DNA of 64,000 nt from JAFDWI01 sp963764215 (GTDB lineage: Bacteria > Actinomycetota > Acidimicrobiia > Acidimicrobiales > Iamiaceae). Below are positions 1 to 8,747 of the stretch, piece by piece; position 1 is the first letter of the stretch; each line of letters begins with the position of its first letter. The DNA is taken from positions 1-64,000 of the forward strand of contig CAVXRS010000008.1 in NCBI GenBank assembly GCA_963764215.1, in the 5' to 3' direction. The translations under genes were made by a program, and so were the position numbers. The notes beneath the pieces were generated by a model. The model ran no database searches, was not told the DNA's origin, and saw nothing but the letters and a program-made list of their open reading frames with translations.

Positions 1-53
1 GCCGAAGGCAACCATCCGCCCCCACATCCCCGGCAACGACAAGACTCGGATGC

Positions 54-755
54 ATGACCGAGTCCGAAACCGCCGTCCCGTCCCCCGGGTGGGCTTCGTT
101 CAGTCTGCACGACCCCGCCGCACGGGGCCTGGCCGACGACATCGTGTACGGCGCAGCGATCCCCGCCGAATCCGAGTTGCACCTGATCGGCGACCTGGAC
201 GGCCGTCGGGTGCTCGAGCTGGGATGCGGCGCCGGCCACAACGCGATCCGTATGGCCGGACGCGGGGCGAAGGTCATCGCGGTCGACCCGGACGCCGCAC
301 AGATCGCCCTGGCCCGTGAAGCCGCCGAGCGTGCCGAGATGAAGGTCGAGCTGCATGTCGGCGACCTGGCCGACCTGGCGTTCCTGCGCGCCGATGGGAT
401 CGACGTGGCCCTGTCCGCCTACGGGTTCGTGGGCATCGGTGACCCGGCACGGCTGATCCGCCAGATCCACCGGGTCCTGCGGCAGGAAGCGCCGCTGATC
501 ATCTCGCTCCCGCATCCGGCGCTGCAGCTCACCCACCCTGCGGCCGCCGACCCGTTGCGCATCCGTCGGTCCTGGTTCGACCAGCCCTACACCGTGGCGC
601 AACTGTTCACGCTGCTGTCCCGCAACAACTACCGGGTGGACGTGATGGCCGAACCGGCCGCATCACTCGACTATCCCCCGGCTTCGGGCTGGGCCGACAT
701 CCTGCGGTACGTGCCGCCGACGATGATCCTGCGGGCCCGCAAGCAGGGCCTGTAG
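54..755 (+). CDS. Class I SAM-dependent methyltransferase
   Basis: A 233-residue protein with the seven-strand methyltransferase signature. Motif I, VLELGCGAGHNAIRMA, lies near residues 53-68, and the acidic end of strand 2 (VIAVDPDA) near 75. Together they would bind S-adenosylmethionine. The usual post-I segment (HVGDLADLAF) and a motif like IHRVLRQEAPLIISLPHP follow, as in small-molecule methyltransferases of the UbiE/Methyltransf_11 type. The substrate cannot be read from the sequence. It is convergent with cca, with 7 bases between the stop codons. An ATG at 50 is in another frame, so 54 is the start. Family assignment is secure; function is not. Confidence 0.85.
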   Translation: MTESETAVPSPGWASFSLHDPAARGLADDIVYGAAIPAESELHLIGDLDGRRVLELGCGAGHNAIRMAGRGAKVIAVDPDAAQIALAREAAERAEMKVELHVGDLADLAFLRADGIDVALSAYGFVGIGDPARLIRQIHRVLRQEAPLIISLPHPALQLTHPAAADPLRIRRSWFDQPYTVAQLFTLLSRNNYRVDVMAEPAASLDYPPASGWADILRYVPPTMILRARKQGL

Positions 756-762
756 CCGCGGC

Positions 763-2145
763 TCAGGCGCCGTCGCGGGCGGCCCACCACGCGTCCAGGC
801 GACGGTAGGCCTCCTCGGTCCCGAGGGGCCCTTCGTCCAGGCGCGCCTCGAGCAGCATGGCCAACGCGTCACCTACCGCTCGACCGGGGCCGATGCCCAG
901 GTGCGCCATGATCTGATCGCCGTCCAGATCGGGGCGGATGGCGGCGAGTTCCTCGGCCTCGTTCAAGGCCGCGATGCGCTCCTCGAGCTCGTCCATCCGA
1001 CGGGCCAGCTCGGCGGCCCGGCGCTTGTTGCGGGTCGTGCAGTCACAGCGGGTCAGCTCGATCAGGTCGTCGAGCTCGTCGCCGGCGTCACGCACGAACC
1101 GACGTACCGCGGCGTCGGTCCACCCGAGCGCATAGGTGTGGAACCGCAGGTGCAGGAACACCAGCTTGCGGACGACCGCGATGTCGTCGTTGGCGTAGCG
1201 CAGCGCCTTCATCCGGGCCTTGGCCATCCGTGCGCCGAGGACCTCGTGATGATGGAAGCTGACCCCGTTCTCACCGATCTCCCGGGTCGCCGGTTTGCCG
1301 ATGTCGTGGAGCAGCGCGGCGAGTCGCAGCAGGCGCCGGGGGCTGGTGTTGGCGACGACGGCGATCGTGTGGGCCAGCACGTCCTTGTGCTTGTGGATCG
1401 GATCCTGTTCGAGCCGCATCCCGTCCAACTCGGGCAGAAAGTGTTCGGCGAGACCGGTGTCCACGAGGAACCACAGGCCCGCGCTCGGGTCGTCGACGAC
1501 CAACAACTTGTCCAGCTCGTCGCGGATCCGCTCGGGAGAGACGACGTCGAGCCGCGTGGCCCCTTCGTGCGCCGCGGCCACCAGCTCGGGATCGGGCGCA
1601 AGGCCGTAGCCGGCGATGAACCGGGCCGCCCGCATCATCCGCAGCGGGTCGTCCGAGAACGACTCCTGCGGAGCCAACGGCGTGCGCAGCCGCTTGGCGA
1701 TCAGGTCTTCCGCGCCACCGAAGTCGTCGATGAGACGCGGGTCGGGCAACTCGATGGCCATGGCGTTCACGGTGAAGTCGCGGCGCGCCAGGTCCTGGGT
1801 GATGTCCGTCGCAAAGGTGACCTCGGGCTTGCGCGAGTCGGGGCGGTAGGCCTCACCCCGGTGCGTCGTGATCTCGACCGATCGCCCGGCGACCTTCGCG
1901 CCGATGGTGCCGAACCGTTCGCCCTGGGTCCAGATCGCCTCCGCGCATCCTTCCAGCACCGCGCGGGTCTCCGATGGGGTTGCATCGGTGGTGAAGTCGA
2001 GGTCCGCGTCGGTCCCCAGGTTCCGGCCGGCGAGCAGATCGCGGACGACCCCACCGACGAGATAGAGCTTGTGACCGGCGTCGTTGAACCTTTCGGCGAG
2101 CGGAGTGGCCTCGTCGATGACGGGTCGGAACCGGGCGGGGATCAC
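763..2145 (-). CDS. cca: CCA tRNA nucleotidyltransferase with HD domain
   Basis: A 460-residue class II nucleotidyltransferase that adds or repairs the CCA end of tRNA. The head domain shows YLVGGVVRDLL (residues 28-38) and the metal-binding DADLDF near 46-51. RRDFTVNAMA follows at 121-130, which is diagnostic for the poly(A) polymerase/CCA-adding family. An HD-type motif (ALLHDIGKPAT) lies near 277-287, as in the actinobacterial CCA enzymes that carry an HD phosphohydrolase domain. In many actinobacteria this gene lies near the origin, which agrees with its position here. Intact length and motifs make the call firm. Confidence 0.95.
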   Translation of the reverse strand: MIPARFRPVIDEATPLAERFNDAGHKLYLVGGVVRDLLAGRNLGTDADLDFTTDATPSETRAVLEGCAEAIWTQGERFGTIGAKVAGRSVEITTHRGEAYRPDSRKPEVTFATDITQDLARRDFTVNAMAIELPDPRLIDDFGGAEDLIAKRLRTPLAPQESFSDDPLRMMRAARFIAGYGLAPDPELVAAAHEGATRLDVVSPERIRDELDKLLVVDDPSAGLWFLVDTGLAEHFLPELDGMRLEQDPIHKHKDVLAHTIAVVANTSPRRLLRLAALLHDIGKPATREIGENGVSFHHHEVLGARMAKARMKALRYANDDIAVVRKLVFLHLRFHTYALGWTDAAVRRFVRDAGDELDDLIELTRCDCTTRNKRRAAELARRMDELEERIAALNEAEELAAIRPDLDGDQIMAHLGIGPGRAVGDALAMLLEARLDEGPLGTEEAYRRLDAWWAARDGA

Positions 2146-2188
2146 GAGCCGTCAGGGTAGTTGGGCACCGGAAGATGCCCACGACCCG

Positions 2189-3982
2189 ATGCCAGCTGCC
2201 AAGGCAAACGTGGTCCGGTATGCTCCACCCGATGGCGAAGCCACCGGTCGTCACGTCCGACCCCTGCCGAGTCCGAGTTTCACGGTCCGCATCGCGCACC
2301 ATTCGAGTCGCAGGTCGTTGACCCCCGGCATCGCAGGGAATGACCACGGCCTGCCGAAATGGTGGGCCGACTGGCGCGCCGTCGCGCTCACCCCGTCAGA
2401 CGGTCTGGTCGTGCAGCAGATCGGGGATGCCTTTCTCGCCTGCACGCCCGGATGCGCCACGCGTGTTCTGGAACCCTTGCAAGCCGACCTCTGCACCGCA
2501 CGGGCGGAGGGGGCCAGTCTCGGCGAGATCGCCGAATCGGTGGACACCTCGACCCTGCCCTCGGAACTCGACCCTCGTGCGATCATCGTGCACGCGGCTC
2601 GCGCCCTCGCCGAGGCAGGACTTGTCTCGCTGGACCCGACACCGACCGTGCGCGTACCCCACGACGACGTCCCGACCGCCACGCCCCGCGACGGGCGGGA
2701 GGTCGCCTTCGATCCCGCCATGGTCATGGCTCCCCGGAACCTCGCCCGGGTGGAACCGACTCCTGGTTCGGCCGTGCCGAATTCGCTCGTGGTCACGGGT
2801 GCGTGGGTGACGAGCCACGCGACCGGGTTCGATGTCTTCGTCGAGTCCCGGGGTCTGCGCATTCCCCCGGACGCCTACTGGACCGATGAGACACGCGTCG
2901 ACCTCGACGGCACGACCCTCTGGGTGCGGCGCGACGACGCATCGATTCCGCGGTCCAAACGGACGGTCACCGGACCACTCGGGTCGATCTCGCTGGCCGA
3001 GGAAACACACGACCCTGTTGTCCGGGCGGCGGCGCTGTGCGACGTGGTGCGCCGGGACCGCACGACGTCTGGGACCGCTGCCGCACGCCTGGCCGTGCAC
3101 CTCGAGGAGTCCGGACGGCTCCGCTCCGTGCCGGTCCGAATCGACCCTGCTGCCGCCGACGAGGTGCCCTCCGGGCTCGCGGACCTGCAACGAATCGGCG
3201 AGCTCGAGTCCATGGGCCGATCCACGAAGATTCGACCCGGCGAGCTGATCGAGGGACGCGGCGCGTGGTCGTTCCACATCACCGATGCTTCGCCCGCGAA
3301 GCTTGCCGACGCGGCCGAGGTCCTTGTGTCCTTCGGAGTTCCCCACCAAGTGGCGCCGTCGATCGTCGACCTGCCCGGACACGATCGTCGCTTCGTCATC
3401 GGTTTCGAACCTGGGGAAGCGGGCCGTCCGGAACGCCGCAAGGTCTACGTCGGGGTGACCGAACCGGTGACCTTTGCTGCACTCACCGACCTGGACCCGA
3501 CATTCGCCACACTGCACGGTGACACCGTGATCTCGCCGGACCATCCGAACGCAGAACCTCCCCGGTACGTCACCTGGAAGTCCGCAGGCGGCCGCACGCC
3601 GGTCCGGTCGATCTATCGCAAAGGCCACGACCCGTCCGCCACGGTCGCCGCGGCGATCAGGCGGGTGGTGCCGACCGCACCCGAGTGGGCGAACGCGGCG
3701 ACCGCCCTGGTCGGCATCGAACGGGACATCGACGCGCCGTTGTCTCCCGAGGATCTCGAAGTCATCGAAGAGGGGGGTCGCCGGAGCATCGATGTCCAGC
3801 TCGATGATCTCGCACCCCGCGGTGCACGCCTTGAAATCGCGGCACGACTCGGACACCTTGCGGGTATCGACGCAGCCGGCGCCGATGGCTGGGCACACCA
3901 GCTCGCCCGGTCACTGATCATCCGCATCATCGTGGGAACCGACGGGGGCGGTGGCCCGTTTCTCACGGTGTACCGGACATAG
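2189..3982 (+). CDS. PqqD-like N-terminal domain protein, large unknown C-terminal region
   Basis: About 597 residues. After a poorly conserved start, a segment of about 85 residues (from VALTPSDGLVVQQIGDAF) reads like a PqqD-type peptide-binding fold: a short beta hairpin, then two helices ending in a leucine-rich turn. The remaining roughly 480 residues are unfamiliar, with a mixed alpha/beta pattern and segments such as RFVIGFEPGEAG and RRKVYVGV. The start is uncertain: 2189 (ATG) is the first start that clears cca. A TATGCT box at 2219-2224 lies just before an out-of-frame ATG at 2232, so a frameshift near the 5' end is possible. The neighbouring genes also carry PqqD-like segments, which suggests a shared modification system (inference). 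Confidence 0.6.
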   Translation: MPAAKANVVRYAPPDGEATGRHVRPLPSPSFTVRIAHHSSRRSLTPGIAGNDHGLPKWWADWRAVALTPSDGLVVQQIGDAFLACTPGCATRVLEPLQADLCTARAEGASLGEIAESVDTSTLPSELDPRAIIVHAARALAEAGLVSLDPTPTVRVPHDDVPTATPRDGREVAFDPAMVMAPRNLARVEPTPGSAVPNSLVVTGAWVTSHATGFDVFVESRGLRIPPDAYWTDETRVDLDGTTLWVRRDDASIPRSKRTVTGPLGSISLAEETHDPVVRAAALCDVVRRDRTTSGTAAARLAVHLEESGRLRSVPVRIDPAAADEVPSGLADLQRIGELESMGRSTKIRPGELIEGRGAWSFHITDASPAKLADAAEVLVSFGVPHQVAPSIVDLPGHDRRFVIGFEPGEAGRPERRKVYVGVTEPVTFAALTDLDPTFATLHGDTVISPDHPNAEPPRYVTWKSAGGRTPVRSIYRKGHDPSATVAAAIRRVVPTAPEWANAATALVGIERDIDAPLSPEDLEVIEEGGRRSIDVQLDDLAPRGARLEIAARLGHLAGIDAAGADGWAHQLARSLIIRIIVGTDGGGGPFLTVYRT

Positions 3983-4056
3983 ACCACGTTCCCCGGCCCC
4001 GGCAGAGTCCGTCTGGGCCGACCCGCGCATCGTCGTCAGACCTCTAGGATCGGGAG

Positions 4057-5250
4057 ATGTCCGATGCGGCCTCGTCCTGCCCGGTGCGGGCGCCGGGAAG
4101 CAGGCTCGTCTTCACCGATGGCGGTTCTCGTATCGAGAGTGCATCGGGTCACACCGTGCTCGAGGTGACCGAACTCGAGGCCATCATCTGGCGGTCGTTG
4201 GATGGGGCCACCACGTTGGGGGAGATCGCCGCCGACCTCGCCGAGGTGAGGGATTCGACGGTCAGCACAGAACTCGACCGGATCACCGCGCTGCTGCACA
4301 CATTGGACTCCCACGAACTCTTGTCCGATGGCGATGCGACGACGAACATCGCCACCAGCGAAGACGATGCCACAGCCACCGAGCCGGAACCCGACGCGAC
4401 CGGCTACGACTTCATCATGGCTCCATATCCGATCTTCGGGGACGTCACGGGCCGCGCGACCAGCTTGGATGTGTTGTTGGCCGTCTTTCCTGTCGACAGC
4501 GCACGGCGGGACGCGTGGCGACAGATCGCCGAGAGTTTGATCGATCGGATCGGACCGGACCGGACGGTGTGGGGAGTCAAGCACGTCGATGGGAAGCTCT
4601 TCTGGGAGCTGTACTTCTATTCGCATCGCCGACCAGAGGGACAGGCACTCCAGGCGTTCTTCGATACGGTGCGGGAGGCGTTCACCCTCCTGGGGGGATG
4701 GAATGCACCGGTGCGGGTTCCGGAGAACACGAATCTGTTCTCCTTCGAGTTCGAGATCGGAGCAGATGGTTCGATCGGACCCCCGGGTGAGCTCGACATC
4801 TACCACACCGTCGAAGGTGGAGCGTCGATGATCGTGGCGTATCGTCACGACCTGGCGAGCTACCGCCTGAAGAACACCTATGAACTCTTCGCGTACCCCG
4901 AGGCGAAGGACGACATCGCCGCGAGACTCGACGCTTCACGCTACGCGTACGCCGGCGCCGAGCATGCGGCTGCGGACTTCTGGCTGGCAGAACTCGAACG
5001 TCGGCAGAGCTGTCAGGGTGTCTGGTGCAGCTACAAACCCGACTGGGATGGCGCCTATCTGTGCCAGTTGGCGATCGGAGACTTCGCGACGCTTCTCGAC
5101 GAGTTCGACTACCCCGACCAGCTGATCGAATGGGTCGACGACCACCGCGCCGAATTGGATCACCTGCGCTACGACTTCGGCTTCGACTACCGGATCAGCC
5201 GTGACGGGCGCGTCGAGATCGTCCGAACCGGTTTCTACGGTTGGTTCTGA
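4057..5250 (+). CDS. PqqD-like N-terminal domain protein, unknown C-terminal domain
   Basis: A 397-residue protein starting at ATG 4057, with cgggag just upstream. Residues 10-90 resemble PqqD: VLEVTELEAIIWRSLDG, then TLGEIAADLAEV and a final helix. PqqD proteins present precursor peptides to modifying enzymes. The rest (from YDFIMAPYPIFGD) matches nothing I recognise. It is rich in aromatic and acidic residues and holds three cysteines in a short stretch (RRQSCQGVWCSYKPDW, then YLCQL), which could bind metal or form a disulfide. It follows the first PqqD-like gene by 74 bases on the same strand and is convergent with the kinase gene. A functional name would be a guess. Confidence 0.6.
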   Translation: MSDAASSCPVRAPGSRLVFTDGGSRIESASGHTVLEVTELEAIIWRSLDGATTLGEIAADLAEVRDSTVSTELDRITALLHTLDSHELLSDGDATTNIATSEDDATATEPEPDATGYDFIMAPYPIFGDVTGRATSLDVLLAVFPVDSARRDAWRQIAESLIDRIGPDRTVWGVKHVDGKLFWELYFYSHRRPEGQALQAFFDTVREAFTLLGGWNAPVRVPENTNLFSFEFEIGADGSIGPPGELDIYHTVEGGASMIVAYRHDLASYRLKNTYELFAYPEAKDDIAARLDASRYAYAGAEHAAADFWLAELERRQSCQGVWCSYKPDWDGAYLCQLAIGDFATLLDEFDYPDQLIEWVDDHRAELDHLRYDFGFDYRISRDGRVEIVRTGFYGWF

Positions 5251-5283
5251 AGGTCCTCGGCCAGCCGGACCGGAGCCCGCGAG

Positions 5284-6459
5284 TCAACCGGGCGTTGGCG
5301 CCGCGATGTGCTCGGCCACGAGACGTTCAGGATCGGCGGCGACCTCGACAATGCGGTCGGCCACCGACATCGTGGCGCCGTGGGTGATACTCACGACCGG
5401 TACGGACTCGGCCAAGCCACACAGCACTTCGAGCCCTGCACCGCCGACACGTCCGAGGTTCTGGGTGTTCGAGACCAGCAGTTCGAGGGCCTGCGCGCCA
5501 TTCAGGCGCTCACCGTGCGGGGGGTCGTCGGGTCGATATGCGGTGTGGACCACGAGGTCGACCAGGCCATTGTCGCCGGCCAATGACCCGGCACCACTCC
5601 GAATCTCGGGCGCACGGCGGTGTTCACCGACGGTGAGCGGCTCTCCGGGAGGGTCGATCCCGACGAGGCGCTGCGCAGACTGATCGAGGGTGAGGGGTTT
5701 CGGGTATGCCCAGACACGGAGGTCAGCGTCGACGCCGATGGATTCGTCACCCAGGTAGTCACATCCCGCCTTGATCAGTGCCGCCACCAGAGTCGACTTG
5801 CCGGTGTTCATCGTTCCGGTCACGAGCACGATCTTTCCGTCCGGAGTTCGCACCGCTCCCGCGTGCATGACCAGCATCGAGTCCGAGTGCGACACGGTGT
5901 AGTTCACGATGGCGGGGAGTTGCCAGAGGAGCCGATCGGCACTCTCGAGATGCCACTGGGAATCGTCGATGACATCGATCCCGCCCGTCTCCACCGGCTG
6001 GATCCCCATGTAGATGGTCGGATCCACGCCTTCGAGCGGAGCGCCCATGAGTTCGTCGACGGCTTCGATCAACTTCGCATCAGGCCCGCAGAAGGCAAGA
6101 TACCGGTCGATCAGTCCGTGCGCCGCACCAACCGTCCAGCCCGGTTCCGGCTCGCGGACGCGGGGCACCAATGTTGCGGGCCGATCGGGAGCTTCGACTC
6201 TTCCGAGCAGACCCAGCTCGGTGAGAGTATCGACACCTTGCTCGAGCGTCGCCCGAGCCTCGTCCTCGTCAGCTTCGGTTTCCTCGACGATGATGCGCAC
6301 GAGTTCGTCGATCGTCGTCGGCTCATCGGAGCTGAGCAACCACGCGGCGATCGGGCTGACGAGATGAGCGGTTTCGGTGAGCGGGTCGAAGACGACGGTA
6401 CCGATCGACGAGGTGACGACCGCAAGCCCCGGTGAACAGCAGATCTTGTCGCTATTCAC
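5284..6459 (-). CDS. PqqD-like domain fused to HPr kinase-like P-loop domain
   Basis: About 391 residues. The N-terminal 90 are PqqD-like (GTVVFDPLTETAHLVSPIAA, then TIDELVRIIVEET). The C-terminal half is HprK-like: MLVMHAGAVR, then the P-loop GTMNTGKSTLV, then a KAGCDYLGDESIGVD strand and YPKPLTL, in the order seen in HPr-kinase-related proteins of peptide-modification loci. Such kinases phosphorylate a protein or peptide serine; the target here is unknown. The frame opens at a TTG (6495) that overlaps the stop of the glycine-rich gene by 4 bases. GTG 6459 is preferred because the TTG has no ribosome binding site, but coupling through the overlap is possible. It is transcribed downstream of the glycine-rich gene. 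Confidence 0.75.
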   Translation of the reverse strand: MNSDKICCSPGLAVVTSSIGTVVFDPLTETAHLVSPIAAWLLSSDEPTTIDELVRIIVEETEADEDEARATLEQGVDTLTELGLLGRVEAPDRPATLVPRVREPEPGWTVGAAHGLIDRYLAFCGPDAKLIEAVDELMGAPLEGVDPTIYMGIQPVETGGIDVIDDSQWHLESADRLLWQLPAIVNYTVSHSDSMLVMHAGAVRTPDGKIVLVTGTMNTGKSTLVAALIKAGCDYLGDESIGVDADLRVWAYPKPLTLDQSAQRLVGIDPPGEPLTVGEHRRAPEIRSGAGSLAGDNGLVDLVVHTAYRPDDPPHGERLNGAQALELLVSNTQNLGRVGGAGLEVLCGLAESVPVVSITHGATMSVADRIVEVAADPERLVAEHIAAPTPG

Positions 6460-6491
6460 ATCAGGTTCGAGCCTTGGACGCGAGCGACGCG

Positions 6492-7529
6492 TCAAGCAGT
6501 GACGAGCATGACGTACCCGCCGCCACCGGCAATACCGCTACCGCCACCTGCAGCACCACCTTGGCCGTACGAGGCACTGTTCCCTGCGTTCGCACTCGCC
6601 GACGAATACACAGACGCCGAGCCGCCGCCGCCGCCACCGGACGAGGTGATGCCACCATTGCCGCCTTCGGCACCGCCGGCGCCGAAGTAACCGCCGCCGC
6701 CGCCACCACCACCACCGGAATTGCTCCCGGCGTAGTTGGTACCGCCATTCCCTCCGGAACCACCGGTGTGGCCGGACCCGGCATTGCCCTGCGCGCCGTT
6801 TCCGCCGCCGTCAGCGACACCACCTGGTGCGGTCGTCCCACCAGGGTTCCCACCATTGCCCCCGGCGTTCGCGCCGGCGACTCCGGCTACCGCGCCACTC
6901 ACCGTTCCGCTCACGTTGCCGCCACCGGCGCCACCGGTATTGCCGGCACTCCCGTTGGCTCCGCCGCCGCCACCACCACCACCTGAAGCGACGATCAACG
7001 CCGCTCCTCCGTTCGAAAAGCCCGCATCGCTCCCGACAGCCGTCGCACCACCACCGCCGCCGCCGTTGCCGCCACTGCTGGCGCCACGGGCGCCTCCTGC
7101 GGCGCCTGCTCCGTAGAGCGAGAGCCCGCCGGCACCGGCGCCGCCACCGACACCTCCGGCTCCCCCACCTCCGATAGCGACGTACAGGGTGTACGCGCCG
7201 CCTTGTGCGGGGATCGTGCCGGACATGGCGGTACCGTTTCCACCGGCGCCACCTCCGGCCGCACCGCCGGCCTGGCCGCCGCCACCACCGCCGGCGACGA
7301 CGGTGAAGTTGACCGGCGTGCCGGCACGCACTGCGACACTCTGGATCGCCGACGTGTACCCGGCCTGTTCGAACAGGCTGGTGTTGGCACCGAAGGCACG
7401 TGAGGTGAAGCTGCTGTACACCATCGGCGACGCGAAGGTCGCCGCTCCGGCAGCGCCGACACCAAGGGTCTTCAGCGCGGTCCTCCGGTCGATCGACTTC
7501 TTCACGATGTTGCTATCGGCATCACTCAC
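6492..7529 (-). CDS. Tat-exported glycine-rich protein
   Basis: A 345-residue protein with a twin-arginine signal at the N terminus (SIDRRTALKTLGVGAAGA, then a hydrophobic run to about residue 45). The mature part is dominated by glycine, with runs such as GGGGGGGG separated by short Ala/Asn/Ser/Thr segments and a few Tyr. Patterns like VVAGGGGGGQAGG, TIPAQGGAYTLYVAIGGG and LIVASGGGGGGGG recall the glycine-rich domain of bacterial and phage adhesins (polyglycine helix bundles). GTG at 7529 has a good ribosome binding site (AGGGGAG). It lies upstream of, and overlaps, the HprK-like gene. It could be the exported product or substrate of the cluster (inference) or simply a surface structural protein. 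Confidence 0.75.
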   Translation of the reverse strand: MSDADSNIVKKSIDRRTALKTLGVGAAGAATFASPMVYSSFTSRAFGANTSLFEQAGYTSAIQSVAVRAGTPVNFTVVAGGGGGGQAGGAAGGGAGGNGTAMSGTIPAQGGAYTLYVAIGGGGAGGVGGGAGAGGLSLYGAGAAGGARGASSGGNGGGGGGATAVGSDAGFSNGGAALIVASGGGGGGGGANGSAGNTGGAGGGNVSGTVSGAVAGVAGANAGGNGGNPGGTTAPGGVADGGGNGAQGNAGSGHTGGSGGNGGTNYAGSNSGGGGGGGGGYFGAGGAEGGNGGITSSGGGGGGSASVYSSASANAGNSASYGQGGAAGGGSGIAGGGGYVMLVTA

Positions 7530-7662
7530 GAGAGTTGCTCCCCTGGACAGCGCGGGCGGTACGGATTCGAAGACGTTAGCACCTATGACGAGCGAAGTCT
7601 CGTGAAATTTCCCCGACCCGAAGCGAATGAGTCGTTCGGCCTAGCGCGCGCCGAAGACCTGG

Positions 7663-8740
7663 TCAGCTCCTGATCACGCCCTGGCCGACCTCGACCACGA
7701 GATCGGGGTCGGTGCCCGGGGGAATGTCGGCGGCCGTGGTGAGCAGCGTCTGGGCCCGGGGAAGGTTCCGTAACAGCGCGGCGCGCCGGGTCGCATCGAG
7801 TTCGGAGAACACATCGTCCAACAGCAGCACGGGCGGTGATCCGGTGGCCTCGCTCACCAGTCGATGGGCACCCAGACGCAACGCCAGGGCATAGGTGCGG
7901 CACTCACCCTGGGACGCGTGGGTGCGCGCGGGATCCCCACCCAGCGTGAGCGAGATCTCGTCCCGGTGCGGCCCGACCGTGCTCACGCCGCGACGTACGT
8001 CGTCCGCGGCGCGCCGCGGCGAGCGCCGCGGCCAGACCGGATTCGGCCCATTCGGGTTCATAGCGCACCGCGGCACGTCGAGTTCCACCGGCCAACGCCC
8101 CGTAGGCTTCGGCGAGCCGCGGAACCAGGTCGTCGAGCACCGCTCGACGCAACCGTCCCAGTGCGTCCCCGGCCGAGGCCAGCTTGGTGTCCCACACGTC
8201 CAACGTGGTGGCCGCGTCCTCGTCGAGTCGCCCCTTGATCTGTTTGAGTAGCGCGTTGCGCTGACGCAGTACCCGTTCGACCTCGACCCGGCGGGCGTCC
8301 ACGGACGGATCGATCGCAACCGCCAGGTCGTCCACGAAGCGGCGTCGACCCGACGGTGACCCCTTGATCAACTCCAGGTCGTCGGGAGCGAACACGCTCA
8401 CCCGGAGCGCTCCGAGGAGGTCGCGACTGCGGCGCAGCGGCTGACGATTCACCATCGTGCGGTTCCGCCCGGTGCGGTTGATCTCGGCCTCGATCAGCAG
8501 GCGCCGGGCGTCCCGCTCACCCTCGGCACGAACGATCGCCGCGTCGGCTCCGGAGCGCACCAGGGCGGAATCGGGCACCCCCCGGAACGACGAAAGGCCG
8601 GCCAGGTAGCCGACTGCCTCGAGCAGATTCGTCTTGCCGTTCCCGTTCGCTCCGACGAAGACCGTCACGCCCTCGGCCAGCTCGAGGTGCAACTCACGGT
8701 AGTTGCGGAAGTCCCGCAGTTCGAGGGTGGCGAGCAGCAC
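7663..8740 (-). CDS. recF: DNA replication/repair protein RecF (frameshifted)
   Basis: RecF is an SMC-like ATPase that helps load RecA at gapped DNA. The start is a GTG at 8740, 7 bases after the dnaN stop, giving LATLELRDFRNYRELHLEL. Walker A GANGNGKT is at residues 30-37. The reading frame breaks near 8003-8013, in a GC-rich stretch after LAAALAAARR. The other frame then supplies DDVRRGVSTVGPHRDEI, the signature region ASQGECRTYALALRLG and Walker B VLLLDDVFSELD. All conserved RecF parts are present across the two frames, so a one-base sequence error is more likely than a real pseudogene. Order dnaA-dnaN-recF is classical. Confidence 0.9.
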
Positions 8741-8747
8741 GCAGCGA

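Noticed and set aside
901..2160. A long open frame antisense to cca
   Set aside because: It has the skewed composition of a shadow frame and no domain; cca on the other strand has all family motifs.
2084..2188. An upstream start for the first PqqD-like gene inside cca
   Set aside because: It would overlap the cca start by 60 bases on the other strand and adds residues with no recognisable content.
6500..7400. Repeated GCC/ACC-rich units looking like a tandem repeat or CRISPR
   Set aside because: The repeats are irregular and explained by glycine codons of the glycine-rich protein; no regular repeat-spacer pattern exists.
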